A stretch of DNA of 64,000 nt, from assembly GCF_001278805.1 (NCBI RefSeq), contig NZ_CP012602.1, positions 1,157,001 to 1,221,000 of the forward strand. Reading direction: 5' to 3'. Positions 25,613-34,219 of the stretch are shown one piece after another. This DNA is from Bacillus sp. FJAT-18017 (lineage in GTDB: Bacteria > Bacillota > Bacilli > Bacillales > Cytobacillaceae). The position numbers were made by a program, and so were the translations under genes. The stretch's first letter is position 1. Each line of letters begins with the position of its first letter. The notes beneath the pieces were generated by a model. It was not told the origin of the DNA, did not search any database, and saw only the letters and a program-made list of their open reading frames with translations.

Positions 25613-25648
25613 ATAAAAAAAGAAATGGAGGACGAGGCCTCCATTTCT
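25613..25648 (-). terminator. Terminator of the keto-acid decarboxylase gene
   Basis: AGAAATGGAGG, 6-base loop, CCTCCATTTCT, with seven T on the minus strand. Confidence 0.85.
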
Positions 25649-25649
25649 A

Positions 25650-27350
25650 CTACTTCTTCTGTTCCTGCTTGTGATTTCGTATCCGGTGCATGTATTCAGG
25701 GGCATCCATTGGGTCAGCAGCAATCATTTCAATCAAACAAAGTTTTTCGGCATATTCCTGTTCTGCCTGGGTTATTGCCTCGTCGAGTTCTTCGTTTGTC
25801 CGGACTGTTTTTGTAAACAGTTCTCCGCCAAAGGCTTCGGCTAGTTTGGTGTAGGACCAGTTAGGAATATCGTTGTAATTCTGCTCGTCTGGGCTGATTT
25901 CAACATTTAAATATCTCTCAATCGTGTAGCCGTCATTGTTCAAGACGAAGATGATCGGCTTGCATCCATAATAGAGCATCGAGCTTATTTCCTGGGCGGT
26001 CAGCTGCATCGAGCCATCGCCTGTAAAAAGCAGGACCCGGCGGTCGGGCGCGGCGATACTGGCACCGTATGCAGCGGGTGTGGCGTACCCGATCGACTGC
26101 CAGCCTCCCTGCATAATATAGGTTGTGTTGGCAGGCAGTTTCACCTGGGACATTCCGTAATAAAAGGTCCCTGTTTCAGCAATGACAATATCGTTTTCTT
26201 TTAGCATACGCTGAAAACGCGGAAAATAGTTTTCTGCTCTAAGCGGCTCATCGGAACTGCCGGTGATTTCCTCGTACGGGAAGGAGATTTTTTCGGGCTT
26301 TGACTGGCTTCGGTAATCAAGCTTTTGCATCTCTTGCAGTATGTCGGCAGCCCGTACATCCGGGTATTGGGATTCAGCAATCTTGACCTTGGTAGGCTGA
26401 ACTTCAATTGTGTTATGCGGGTTCAGTTTCGCGGTGAAGTTCGCTGTGTTGGTGTCGGACCACACCAGGCCTACCGCGATGACACAGTCTGAGTTTTCAA
26501 CGATGCTTTGGACTTCGGAACTGCCGAAAGTGCCAGCGTACACTCCGATATAATTCGGATGGGTTTCGTCAAAGGTTCCTTTGCCGTACATCATGGTCGC
26601 AACGGGAACATTCATTGTATTGGCAAGCTCTCGGACCGCTGTTTGAAGTCCGAACCGCATCGCTTTTACATCGACGAGGATGACCGGCTGCCGGGCTGGC
26701 TCCAGCAACCTGCGGACATGTTCCACCGCAGCGAGAAGTTTATCCTGGTTCGAAGCTGGCAAAGGAGATGCTGGCACCTCCCGGCCGGTGATGGGCTTGG
26801 CCACTACATCATCAGCTACCACAAGGTATACGGGCTTTCTCCTTTCCTTGGCAATCCGGATTGCTGCCGGAATTTCCATCCTGGCGTTATCCGCTGTCAC
26901 AATTGTTGTATAGGCCGTTAATGGCTCATAAACCTTGCGGAACACATCGAAATTGCCGTCCATCAAGGTGTGGTGCATCAGTTTGCGCTCTTTTTGAGCC
27001 TTCTCGGGAGGTGAACCGACAATATGAATAATCGGTACATGCTCGCTGTTTGCGCCGGCTATTGCATTGGTTGCGCTCAGTTCTCCGACCCCGAATGTTG
27101 TAATCAGAGCGGAGATGCCTTTGATTCGCGCATACCCATCCGCGGCATAGCCAGCATTCAGTTCGTTCCGCCCATTGTAAAAGCGGATGCCGTTATACTC
27201 TTGAAGCGCATCAAGCAAGGTGAAATTATAATCTCCCGGGACACCGAAAATTTCGGTAATGCCCTCTTGTTTTAGGCAATCAAATAAATACTCGCCAACC
27301 GTTTTTTGCCCCATTGGGATTTGTTGGCTGGAGTTGTCCATTGAAGTCAT
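25650..27350 (-). CDS. Thiamine-pyrophosphate 2-keto-acid decarboxylase (indolepyruvate/pyruvate type)
   Basis: 566 residues of the pyruvate/indolepyruvate decarboxylase family. Catalytic Glu is in GVPGDYNF-adjacent EGITEIFG context, the HH pair in MHHTLMDGNF, and the TPP-Mg2+ motif runs GDGSMQLTAQEISSM to NNDGYTIERYLN (about residues 430-465). It decarboxylates a 2-keto acid to the aldehyde; indolepyruvate, phenylpyruvate or branched keto acids are possible, and substrate cannot be fixed by eye. It stands alone; the region upstream carries four 53-bp tandem repeats that may affect expression. Confidence 0.9.
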   Translation of the reverse strand: MTSMDNSSQQIPMGQKTVGEYLFDCLKQEGITEIFGVPGDYNFTLLDALQEYNGIRFYNGRNELNAGYAADGYARIKGISALITTFGVGELSATNAIAGANSEHVPIIHIVGSPPEKAQKERKLMHHTLMDGNFDVFRKVYEPLTAYTTIVTADNARMEIPAAIRIAKERRKPVYLVVADDVVAKPITGREVPASPLPASNQDKLLAAVEHVRRLLEPARQPVILVDVKAMRFGLQTAVRELANTMNVPVATMMYGKGTFDETHPNYIGVYAGTFGSSEVQSIVENSDCVIAVGLVWSDTNTANFTAKLNPHNTIEVQPTKVKIAESQYPDVRAADILQEMQKLDYRSQSKPEKISFPYEEITGSSDEPLRAENYFPRFQRMLKENDIVIAETGTFYYGMSQVKLPANTTYIMQGGWQSIGYATPAAYGASIAAPDRRVLLFTGDGSMQLTAQEISSMLYYGCKPIIFVLNNDGYTIERYLNVEISPDEQNYNDIPNWSYTKLAEAFGGELFTKTVRTNEELDEAITQAEQEYAEKLCLIEMIAADPMDAPEYMHRIRNHKQEQKK

Positions 27351-27469
27351 GTTCTATATGCACGCTCCTTTCCAATCATAGCTGCTTACTTATAAGATTT
27401 ACCCTTGTTGCAGGAGAGTTAAGCGTTGGATAGGTGAGGGGGAGGGAAGTGAGTAGTTTTGGGAGCTTA

Positions 27470-27682
27470 TGAAGACGGGAACAGACCAAAAAATCATGCG
27501 TAACCATCCTTCATCTGGCTAATGAAGACGGGAACAGACCGAAAAATCAAGCGTAACCATCCTTCATTTGGCTTATGAAGACGGGAACAGACCGAAAAAT
27601 CAAACGTAACCATCCTTCATTTCGCTTATGAAGACGGGAACAGTCCAAAAAATCAAGCCGTAACCATCCTTCATTTGGATAA
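27470..27682 (+). repeat. Four tandem 53-bp repeats upstream of the decarboxylase
   Basis: Units start at 27470, 27523, 27576 and 27629. Each has TGAAGACGGGAACAGACC, AAAAATCAAGCGTAACC and ATCCTTCATTTGGCTTA with a few substitutions; the last has one extra base. CTTCAT and ATGAAG at unit junctions form a short hairpin. There are no spacers of differing sequence, so it is not a CRISPR array. Confidence 0.9.
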
Positions 27683-27765
27683 TGATTTTATGGGATCAAT
27701 TTGGCCTGGGAATTTCTGCAGATGGGCTTTACAAGGGTAATGTCGTACGCGGTATGAGATGAAAA

Positions 27766-27810
27766 AGGGATCGGTTCTCCTTAGCCAACTGGCAGAGGAG
27801 ACCCGTCCCT
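27766..27810. repeat. REP-like nested hairpin
   Basis: AGGGATCGGTTCTCC and GGAGACCCGTCCCT with AGCCAACTGGCA inside. It follows the HTH-F1-beta gene stop and probably terminates it. Confidence 0.7.
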
Positions 27811-27819
27811 GTTTGCTCT

Positions 27820-28872
27820 TTATAATTTCCCGATAAACTCTAGTTCTGACACATCTTTTGAATCTACCGCACCGTTCAAAATTTCTTTTATATCGTTCAG
27901 AGTTTCCTGGAGGCTTACGGACAGGCCTGGTTGTTTGGTAAAAGGTTCGGCAACATAAAAAGGCTGGGTTAAATAGGCTTCAAGCCGTTCGCCTCTTTGG
28001 TAGGTTTGTAATTCAGATGCCGGAATCCGTTCAATCCCGCTAACATTCACTAATGAACGGAGCTCCCGGTAGCGGCGAAGAAGTTTGAGTGCTTTTTGTT
28101 GAATCGTGAAGTGTTCCTGGTCGAGATGGGCACCTTCGAGCACAGAGGATGTTGAACTTAGAGGATTGACGGCTGGATAGCGATGCCGTGCAGCCAGATC
28201 TGCATCAAATTGCAATAAGGTTTCAAGTGGCCCATAAGGTAAGTCTTCATCCACAACTTCGCCTGTCAAATCAAGCAGGAAAGTTGTGACAGAGTGGATT
28301 CCGATTCCTTGGAGCTTCTCCTGGAGTTGCTGGATACCTCCTGTTATCACATAGGATTTGTCTGCAACGAACATAATATCTTTGTCCCCGCCTATACCTG
28401 CAATGGTTTCGTAGGTTTCTTCGATGGTGTTCGTAATGATTTCTACATTTTCAGTGAGTTCATCTACTCCCTGGTTTTCACCTTCAGGCATTAAAAGGAT
28501 TGTTTTAAATCCGTCATTTTTCAATCGAAAAAGTAATTCCGCTAATACAACGAGCTGCCCCATTCCAGGACGTGCAACCAAACCGACAGTTCCTCCTTTT
28601 GCTAAAGGAGCAAATAAATCCAACGTTTTAATTTTGGTTTCAATCATCTCCATCTTCTCCCCTCTGATAATCAAATCATCCAAACTGCAATCGGCCAATG
28701 AAGCTAGTGCAACCAATGTTCGAACCTCAGCTCTGCCAACAGGTATTTTTCCCGTGCACAGGTTCGAAACGGTAGCAGGCCTCAAGCCAACTTGCCGGGC
28801 TGCACTTGTTAGATTCGGTACTTTCCTGCGCAATAAGCTGACATTTAATCGTATGTCATCCGTACTTTCCAT
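27820..28872 (-). CDS. HTH protein fused to a degenerate F1-ATPase beta-subunit domain
   Basis: 350 residues. Residues about 8-68 are an XRE-like helix-turn-helix (LTSAARQVGLRPATVSNLCT). From residue 76 the sequence tracks F1-ATP synthase beta: ETKIKTLDLFAPLAKGG, a P-loop position reading GLVARPGMGQLV, a Walker-B-like KDIMFVADKSY (165-175), then RYPAVNPLSSTSSVLEG (231-247), LRRYRELRSLVNVSGIE and FYVAEPFTKQPGLSVSLQET to the usual end. The N-terminal beta-barrel is missing, about 25 residues after Walker B are lost, and the P-loop Lys and Thr are Gln106 and Leu107. ATP hydrolysis is therefore unlikely; ligand sensing or mimicry of F1 is inferred. AAAGGAGGG supports the ATG. Confidence 0.85.
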   Translation of the reverse strand: MESTDDIRLNVSLLRRKVPNLTSAARQVGLRPATVSNLCTGKIPVGRAEVRTLVALASLADCSLDDLIIRGEKMEMIETKIKTLDLFAPLAKGGTVGLVARPGMGQLVVLAELLFRLKNDGFKTILLMPEGENQGVDELTENVEIITNTIEETYETIAGIGGDKDIMFVADKSYVITGGIQQLQEKLQGIGIHSVTTFLLDLTGEVVDEDLPYGPLETLLQFDADLAARHRYPAVNPLSSTSSVLEGAHLDQEHFTIQQKALKLLRRYRELRSLVNVSGIERIPASELQTYQRGERLEAYLTQPFYVAEPFTKQPGLSVSLQETLNDIKEILNGAVDSKDVSELEFIGKL

Positions 28873-28884
28873 AAAACCCCCTCC

Positions 28885-28972
28885 TTTACTTTATATAGTA
28901 AATTAAATTACGTTTGAATGCAATATAAATTACTTTACAAATTAATTTTTATTGCTTTGCAGAGTAATTTTT
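28885..28972. promoter_or_regulatory. Candidate autoregulatory operators of the HTH-F1-beta gene
   Basis: TTTACTTTATATAGTAAA (28885-28902, a near-perfect palindrome), AAATTACTTTACAAATTAAT (from 28927) and GCAGAGTAATTTTT are related sequences clustered in the 100 bp upstream of the ATG. Spacing and similarity suggest several binding sites for the HTH. The rest of 28873-29104 shows no gene. Confidence 0.5.
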
Positions 28973-29104
28973 ATATGAAAACCAGCTGAGTTTAAGGAAG
29001 GGGAGGTAAACCCAAGTCATTAATGTGTTAAAGGGCAGGTAGGTGAATGGAGTGGTGCATCAACATAGGAATTCATCCATTTGAAACCTTCTATAAAAAG
29101 CAGA

Positions 29105-29140
29105 AAGCTTGGAGCCGTATAATTCGGTCTCCAAGCTTTA
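29105..29140. terminator. Terminator of the small membrane-protein gene
   Basis: AAAGCTTGGAG and CTCCAAGCTTT arms, located 37 bp beyond the stop of the minus-strand gene. Confidence 0.75.
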
Positions 29141-29176
29141 TTTTGTGAGTTTTGCAGCTAAAACAGTACCGGAACA

Positions 29177-29590
29177 TCATTCTTCTTCGGCCCAGGCATT
29201 GTAATGCTTCAACTTTTGAAATCTTTTTTTCTTTTTTAAGTATTTTTCGTTAAGAACGAGGACTTTACCATCCTTTGCCGGCTCATATCTTCTGTAAGCA
29301 AATTTGTATTTTTCAAAGGCGAAGTGCCCTGGGATGTAAAGTGCCAGGACGATGAAAAATAAAGCGACTGTTTGCTGTATATAATGAAATTCTTGTCCGA
29401 CGAGATAAATCGTCATAACGGCTTGCGATGTAAAGGCCACCATCATGATGATGATGACATTGCAAACATGGAAAATGAATTCCTGCCTGCCGCCACAAAA
29501 CATCCGCTCCAATTCAGTCTTGAAAAACAGAGTAACAACTATGGACACACAAATGCAGATTAGAGTAATAAAATAGGCTAGGATTGTCAC
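29177..29590 (-). CDS. Small membrane protein, three to four helices
   Basis: About 137 residues with hydrophobic segments near the N-terminus (TILAYFITLICICVSIVVTL), in VCNVIIIMMVAFTSQAVM and in TVALFFIVLALYIPGHFAF, and a basic cytosolic tail (LKKKKRFQKLKHY). No family recognised. An ATG at 29620 is possible, but a -10-like TATGATACAAT lies just before it and GGAGGGG sits 8 bases before the GTG at 29590, so I prefer the GTG. Monocistronic. Confidence 0.6.
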   Translation of the reverse strand: MTILAYFITLICICVSIVVTLFFKTELERMFCGGRQEFIFHVCNVIIIMMVAFTSQAVMTIYLVGQEFHYIQQTVALFFIVLALYIPGHFAFEKYKFAYRRYEPAKDGKVLVLNEKYLKKKKRFQKLKHYNAWAEEE

Positions 29591-29620
29591 CTTTTGTACC
29601 CCTCCGTTTCCATTCATCAC

Positions 29621-29916
29621 TTACCAGCATTGTATCATAAGTGGGAGCTTTTTCAGGTTCGCTCGCTCGGACGGGATGGTGAGCGGAAACCTCCCGATTT
29701 TTCTTTTTTAAAGATATGTTCCAAAGAGTCTCGGTTTTAAGAATTTAGCTTCAGAATATTTAACCAGGATAACCCAACAATCCCCATCTAAAAAATAGGT
29801 GGAGATTATTTTTGCTTCGATATTTTGCAAATTACTTTATTTTCCTTACCATCTACTGAACTATCCATTTTTTTAAATAGGGCCTTCACAGTGGACATTC
29901 CAGCATCCGTTGTGGA
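29621..29916. other. Gene-free stretch with a decayed dispersed element
   Basis: Nothing coding seen. CTCCCGATTTTTCTTTTTTA with TGTTCCA (about 29692-29722) resembles a very decayed TAGGTGCCTGTCAC-type element. Confidence 0.4.
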
Positions 29917-30693
29917 TTAGTGTTGAGAAAGAATTCGAATATCCTGTTTGCTATATTCCTCTACAACAGTAGATGGAAGTGAACTATCGGTAACGATCAG
30001 GTCAATATCCTTTAGAGGACCAATATTGATGTAAGAGGATGTCTCAAACTTTGTTGAATCCGCTACTACTACTTTGTATTTGGTCTTTGACATTATGGTT
30101 TGAATGACACCTACTTCGTGCATTCTGAAATCTGTTAAACCGTGTTCAAGCGACAATCCATTCACCGTAATGAATGCAATATCGCTATTAAAACTAGAAA
30201 GGATTTCTTCACATTGTTTCCCATATAACGTATATTCCTCTGGATTAAAAAAACCGCCAGTGAGGATGACATTGAAATTCTTATGGGGTCCAAGAATCGA
30301 TAAAATACGGATATCATTTGTAATAATCGTTAACCTCTTAAACCTTTCAACAAGTACTTTCGCAATCTCGATTGTCGTTGTCCCGCCGTTTAGAGCAATT
30401 GCCTGCCCTTCTTCAATTAATTCAACTGCTAATGAAGCAACTTCCTGCTTTTTTTCGAGATTTTTGACCTCTCTCTCACTAAACAGCTTGTTTAGTACAT
30501 TATCAGTATTTTGGATTAAAATAGCCCCGCCGTGAACCCGCTTGACGATCCCCTTTTTCTCAAGAACCTCTAAATCCCTGCGTACAGTATCAATGGAGAC
30601 ATCTAATAAAGCAGCAAGTTCAGTAGCTTTTACAGATTTTTGCTGTTTTAAAAAGGATTCAATCATTTGATGTCTTTGCTCTTGTAACATCAT
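29917..30693 (-). CDS. DeoR-family regulator of the phosphonate cluster
   Basis: 258 residues. An N-terminal DeoR winged helix (KATELAALLDVSIDTVRRDL, EKKGIVKRVHGGAI) precedes the DeoR sensor domain (AIALNGGTTTIEIAKVL, RLTIITNDIRI, VILTGGFF, DSTKFETSSYINIGPL). The sensor domain of this family usually binds a phosphorylated metabolite. It is divergent from the operon beginning at 31185 and is the obvious candidate regulator, with phosphonoacetaldehyde or aminoethylphosphonate as possible effectors (inference). GGGGAGAG supports the start. Confidence 0.9.
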   Translation of the reverse strand: MMLQEQRHQMIESFLKQQKSVKATELAALLDVSIDTVRRDLEVLEKKGIVKRVHGGAILIQNTDNVLNKLFSEREVKNLEKKQEVASLAVELIEEGQAIALNGGTTTIEIAKVLVERFKRLTIITNDIRILSILGPHKNFNVILTGGFFNPEEYTLYGKQCEEILSSFNSDIAFITVNGLSLEHGLTDFRMHEVGVIQTIMSKTKYKVVVADSTKFETSSYINIGPLKDIDLIVTDSSLPSTVVEEYSKQDIRILSQH

Positions 30694-30760
30694 ACAGCTC
30701 TCCCCTATCCCTTTAAATAGTTATATATGTTGAATTAAGAAATTGCTTTTTATCAGACAC

Positions 30761-30951
30761 GTTGATTGGAGTGGAAGGCGCGAAGACTCCTGCGGGAGCA
30801 GTGCACAGGTGAGGCCCCGCAGACGCCAAACAGGCGACGAGGAGGCTCACCGCACACCCCGCGGAAAGCGAAGCGCCTCGTGACAGGCAAAAACCGCCTG
30901 TCCCTGTGATGAAAACTCTAAGAAGCTTCCCTTTGTGGAACGGAAATCAAC
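30761..30951 (-). repeat. GTTGAT...ATCAAC dispersed element, copy with insertion
   Basis: Opposite orientation to the copies at 16885 and 61933. GTTGATTGGAGTGGAAGGCG, GACTCCTGCGGGAGCAGTG, GTGAGGCCCCGCAGACGCC, GAGGAGGCTCACCGC, CCCGCGGAAAGCGAAGCGCC and GGAAATCAAC are all recognisable. About 60 bp are inserted before the end, including GACAGGC...GCCTGTC, a small hairpin. It sits in the divergent promoter region between the DeoR regulator and the phosphonate operon. Confidence 0.85.
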
Positions 30952-31102
30952 AGACACATTTAGAAAATATTAAATTTAATTTATATAGTATAAAAATCTT
31001 AACATATATTTCAAAAAAGCAAAATACAGCAAGATTATGTATTTTACAAAGTAAAAATTATCTATATTTTATAGAAAAAGCGTAAATATTACGTAATTAA
31101 AC

Positions 31103-31122
31103 TGTAAAACGCATTGTAAAAC
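31103..31122. promoter_or_regulatory. Candidate DeoR operator, direct repeat
   Basis: TGTAAAAC at 31103-31110 and TGTAAAAC at 31115-31122, spaced 12 bp start to start, 60 bp upstream of the reductase ATG in an AT-rich region. DeoR-family regulators often bind direct repeats; assignment is by position only. Confidence 0.35.
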
Positions 31123-31184
31123 AGCAAAAAACGGATTAATCTTGCATTATGAAGCAAACGACAAACAAAGAAAGGGTCTAACTG

Positions 31185-32318
31185 ATGGGAAACTACTATA
31201 ATCCAGTCAAAATAAAAATAGAACCGATAGATGTCATCGGGGATGTACTTAATAGGATCAATCCTCAACTTCGAAATATCGTCCTTTTACATCGAGGAGG
31301 TGATTTCCCGGAATCCGAGGCAGGGCGCAGCCTTACTAAAAGCCTTGAGGATTTTGAAGTCAAACTAGTAGAAGTGACCATATCCAATCCTGATGTGGAA
31401 GACCTGTTTAATTTTTATAAAAAAATAGAAAACCTCGATTATCAATGCATAGTAGGAATTGGAGGGGGCAGTGTTCTTGACCTTTCGAAATCCCTGGCTG
31501 CCTTAAAGGGAATGGAAATCGATACTGCTTCAGCATTACGTTCTGTGATACAACAAAAGCTTTACATAGAAAACCAAAAAATCGTTCCCTGGATTGGCAT
31601 TCCGACAACTTCGGGGACGGGTTCCGAAGTTACTTGCTGGGCTACAATCTGGGACCGTGCGAACGGAGTGAAACTGTCAGTGGATTGTGAACACGTTTAT
31701 GCACATACGGCCATCATTGACCCGGCACTAACTGCATCACTACCAAAAGGATTAACTGCTGCAACTGCTTTAGATGCTTTATGTCATGCAACGGAGGCTT
31801 ACTGGTCAAAAAACTCTAATGAAATTTCAAGAATCTATTCATTAGAGGCAATCAAGCGGATTGTTGCCAATTTTGAAAAGGTATTGAATCAGTCGAACAA
31901 CTTGGAATCAAGAAGAGATATAGCTTTAGGAAGCTTGTATGCGGGACTGGCCTTTAGCAACACAAGGACAACGGCATGCCATTCCATTTCCTATCCTCTA
32001 ACTTTGGAACTTGGGATGGTCCATGGGATAGCAGCAAGCATCACGCTTGCTAAAGTATTGGAAATGAATTGGGACTCTATTTTTGAAAAAGAAAAATTGC
32101 TTCAAGCATTTGGGGTAAGCAGTCCCAGCGAGGTTCAATCGCTTATCGAGCATTTTCATCAGCTATCAGGGTTCTCCAGCAAACTTAGAGATTACGACGC
32201 CAATGAAGAGATAATTGAAAGAATTGCTGCAAATGCCTTCACAAAGGGCCGGATGGATAACAACCCAGTTGCTTTAACGAAGGAAGATGTCAAACAGATT
32301 CTATTAACTATTTATTAA
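31185..32318 (+). CDS. Iron-containing alcohol dehydrogenase, probable phosphonoacetaldehyde reductase
   Basis: 377-residue group III metal-dependent alcohol dehydrogenase: GIGGGSVLDLSKS (nucleotide-binding glycine motif, about 95-107), IPTTSGTGSEVT, then metal-site histidines in ALDALCHATEAYWS (H near 206) and in ACHSISYPL and GMVHGIAAS. Heading an operon with PhnW and PhnX, it probably interconverts phosphonoacetaldehyde and 2-hydroxyethylphosphonate, giving a second entry route to, or overflow route from, the aldehyde. An acetaldehyde role, since PhnX makes acetaldehyde, is the main alternative. Confidence 0.85.
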   Translation: MGNYYNPVKIKIEPIDVIGDVLNRINPQLRNIVLLHRGGDFPESEAGRSLTKSLEDFEVKLVEVTISNPDVEDLFNFYKKIENLDYQCIVGIGGGSVLDLSKSLAALKGMEIDTASALRSVIQQKLYIENQKIVPWIGIPTTSGTGSEVTCWATIWDRANGVKLSVDCEHVYAHTAIIDPALTASLPKGLTAATALDALCHATEAYWSKNSNEISRIYSLEAIKRIVANFEKVLNQSNNLESRRDIALGSLYAGLAFSNTRTTACHSISYPLTLELGMVHGIAASITLAKVLEMNWDSIFEKEKLLQAFGVSSPSEVQSLIEHFHQLSGFSSKLRDYDANEEIIERIAANAFTKGRMDNNPVALTKEDVKQILLTIY

Positions 32319-32335
32319 GGAAGAGGAGAGAAAAA

Positions 32336-33370
32336 ATGAAGACAAAAACTTTATTGACAATACTCTTGATATTCACTGTATTTTTAACAGCATGCAGTGG
32401 AGGTAAAAAAGAAGCTGCAGCAGTGGATGATGTGATCAAAATTGTTTGGTATCCAAATGAATCTGGTCAGGATTTGAAATCATCCCGTGATGAAATTGGC
32501 AGACTGATTTCGGAGGCTACAGGCAAAAAAGTCGAACATCAATTAACAACTGACTATGCGGTTGCAATTGAAACGCTGGTAAACAACAATGCGGACCTTG
32601 CTTTCATGGGTGCCCAAGGGTATGTCGAAGCAAAAAATAGAAATGATGCAATTCAGACAATCGCTGTAAAATCGGGTGAATCCGGTACATTGGATGACGC
32701 CAAATACTATAGCTGGCTGGCGGTAAATGTGGACGAGCAAGATAAGTATAAGGAAAATGGGGAGTTTTCACTTGATAAGATTGCCAATACAAAGTTTTCT
32801 TTCGTATCAAACAGCTCAACATCAGGCTTTAAAGTTCCTGCAGCCAGCATTATTGAATATTTTTCACAGCAGAAAAAGTATGCAGATTTAACGGAAGAAG
32901 ATTTGATGGAAAGCGGACAGTTATTCTCTCAAGTACTATTTGGCAACTCCCATCAAGGCTCTGCAGTCAATTTATTGACGGGTAATGCAGATGTTGCCGC
33001 ATTCTGTGATACGTGCGTGGAAGATTATGTTGAGATTGCGGAAGGGGAGGAAAATACAGCCGGTGCTGTTTACCGCGTTAAAGATAATGCAGCGGAACCT
33101 TTTAATTCCGTAACAGGCAAGGAATTTACACTTATGAGTGCCACCCCAGTCCTGAATGAGCCTTTTGTTGTAAATATGGATGTAATCGGACAAGAGGATT
33201 TTGATAAGATCCAAAAACTATTAACTTCCGATGAGGTAGCAAATAATGAAAAAATCTTTGCTCCTGAAGATTCGGAACAGACCGCTCTATTTTCTAAAAG
33301 TGATAAAGAACGGCTAGTGGCTGTGGAAGATGAATGGTATGATCCCATCCGCGAAGCTTCAAAAAAATAG
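32336..33370 (+). CDS. phnD: Phosphonate ABC transporter substrate-binding lipoprotein PhnD
   Basis: 344-residue extracytoplasmic binding lipoprotein. Signal MKTKTLLTILLIFTVFLTAC ends in a Cys20 lipobox followed by SGGKK. The mature part has the PhnD/periplasmic-binding fold: IVWYPNESGQDLKSSRDEIG, TTDYAVAIETLVNNNADLAFMG, SFVSNSSTSGFKVPA, then CDTCVEDY. It captures phosphonate outside the membrane and delivers it to the PhnE permeases. 17 bp after the reductase with a strong AGAGGAG site. Confidence 0.93.
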   Translation: MKTKTLLTILLIFTVFLTACSGGKKEAAAVDDVIKIVWYPNESGQDLKSSRDEIGRLISEATGKKVEHQLTTDYAVAIETLVNNNADLAFMGAQGYVEAKNRNDAIQTIAVKSGESGTLDDAKYYSWLAVNVDEQDKYKENGEFSLDKIANTKFSFVSNSSTSGFKVPAASIIEYFSQQKKYADLTEEDLMESGQLFSQVLFGNSHQGSAVNLLTGNADVAAFCDTCVEDYVEIAEGEENTAGAVYRVKDNAAEPFNSVTGKEFTLMSATPVLNEPFVVNMDVIGQEDFDKIQKLLTSDEVANNEKIFAPEDSEQTALFSKSDKERLVAVEDEWYDPIREASKK

Positions 33371-33442
33371 ACTACTAGGGGGAAGGAGAGAGTGCACAAA
33401 CGCGCACTCTCCCTGCCAATAAGCTAAAAGGAGTTCATGTGT

Positions 33443-34207
33443 ATGTCATTGTTAAAGGTAGAAGGCCTTGGAAAATCATATACAGCTGACAAAAAGATAT
33501 TAAAGAATATCAATTTTGACATAAAAGAAGGGGAATTTGTTTCGATCATTGGTCCGTCCGGTGCTGGTAAATCCACGTTGCTGCGCTGTATTAATCGGAT
33601 GGTTGAATTTAACGAGGGAAAAATCCTTTTTAACCATCATGATGTTGGAAGTTTGAATAAAAAGGAATTGCGTAAATTGCGGACGAATATTGGGATGGTG
33701 TTTCAGCATTACAATCTCGTACCTCGGTTGACGGTGGTTGAGAATGTCCTGCATGGCCGATTTGGTTACAAGACAACACTACAAGGGCTGTTGGGCAGAT
33801 ATACAGAAGAGGAAAAAGAACGTGCCTTTTACTTGCTGGAGAAGCTGGGCATTCATGAACATGCCTATAAAAGGTGTGACCAATTAAGCGGCGGGCAGCA
33901 GCAGCGTGTTGGCATATGCAGAGCGCTTATTCAGGAACCGAAACTGATACTTTGTGATGAACCGATTGCTTCACTGGATCCGAATTCCTCCAAAGTGATT
34001 ATGGACCATTTAAAAATGATTAGTACAGAAATGGGCATTACATGTTTAGTGAATTTGCACCAGGTGGAAGTGGCGCAGCATTATTCAGATCGAATTATTG
34101 GTTTGAACAAAGGGCAAATCGTTTTTGATGGAAAGGGCCATGAGCTTTGTGAAGAACAAATTCACACCATTTATGGAACCAAAACAAAAGATTTAATAAC
34201 AGCGTAG
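33443..34207 (+). CDS. phnC: Phosphonate ABC transporter ATP-binding protein PhnC
   Basis: 254-residue ABC ATPase: Walker A GPSGAGKST, Q-loop FQHYNLVPRLTV, signature LSGGQQQRVGICRAL, Walker B LILCDEPIASLDP and H-loop NLHQVEVA. The second ATG (33443) is chosen because AAAAGGAG is 9 bases before it but only 3 before the first. Drives phosphonate import with PhnD and the two PhnE proteins. Confidence 0.95.
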   Translation: MSLLKVEGLGKSYTADKKILKNINFDIKEGEFVSIIGPSGAGKSTLLRCINRMVEFNEGKILFNHHDVGSLNKKELRKLRTNIGMVFQHYNLVPRLTVVENVLHGRFGYKTTLQGLLGRYTEEEKERAFYLLEKLGIHEHAYKRCDQLSGGQQQRVGICRALIQEPKLILCDEPIASLDPNSSKVIMDHLKMISTEMGITCLVNLHQVEVAQHYSDRIIGLNKGQIVFDGKGHELCEEQIHTIYGTKTKDLITA

Positions 34208-34219
34208 GGAGAAGTGACA

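Noticed and set aside
26508..26921. 137-codon frame on the plus strand
   Set aside because: Shadow of the keto-acid decarboxylase gene.
27470..27682. Possible CRISPR array
   Set aside because: Units are contiguous 53-bp near-identical tandem repeats without variable spacers, and no cas genes are near.
30104..30535. 143-codon frame on the plus strand
   Set aside because: Antisense to the DeoR regulator; composition of a shadow frame.
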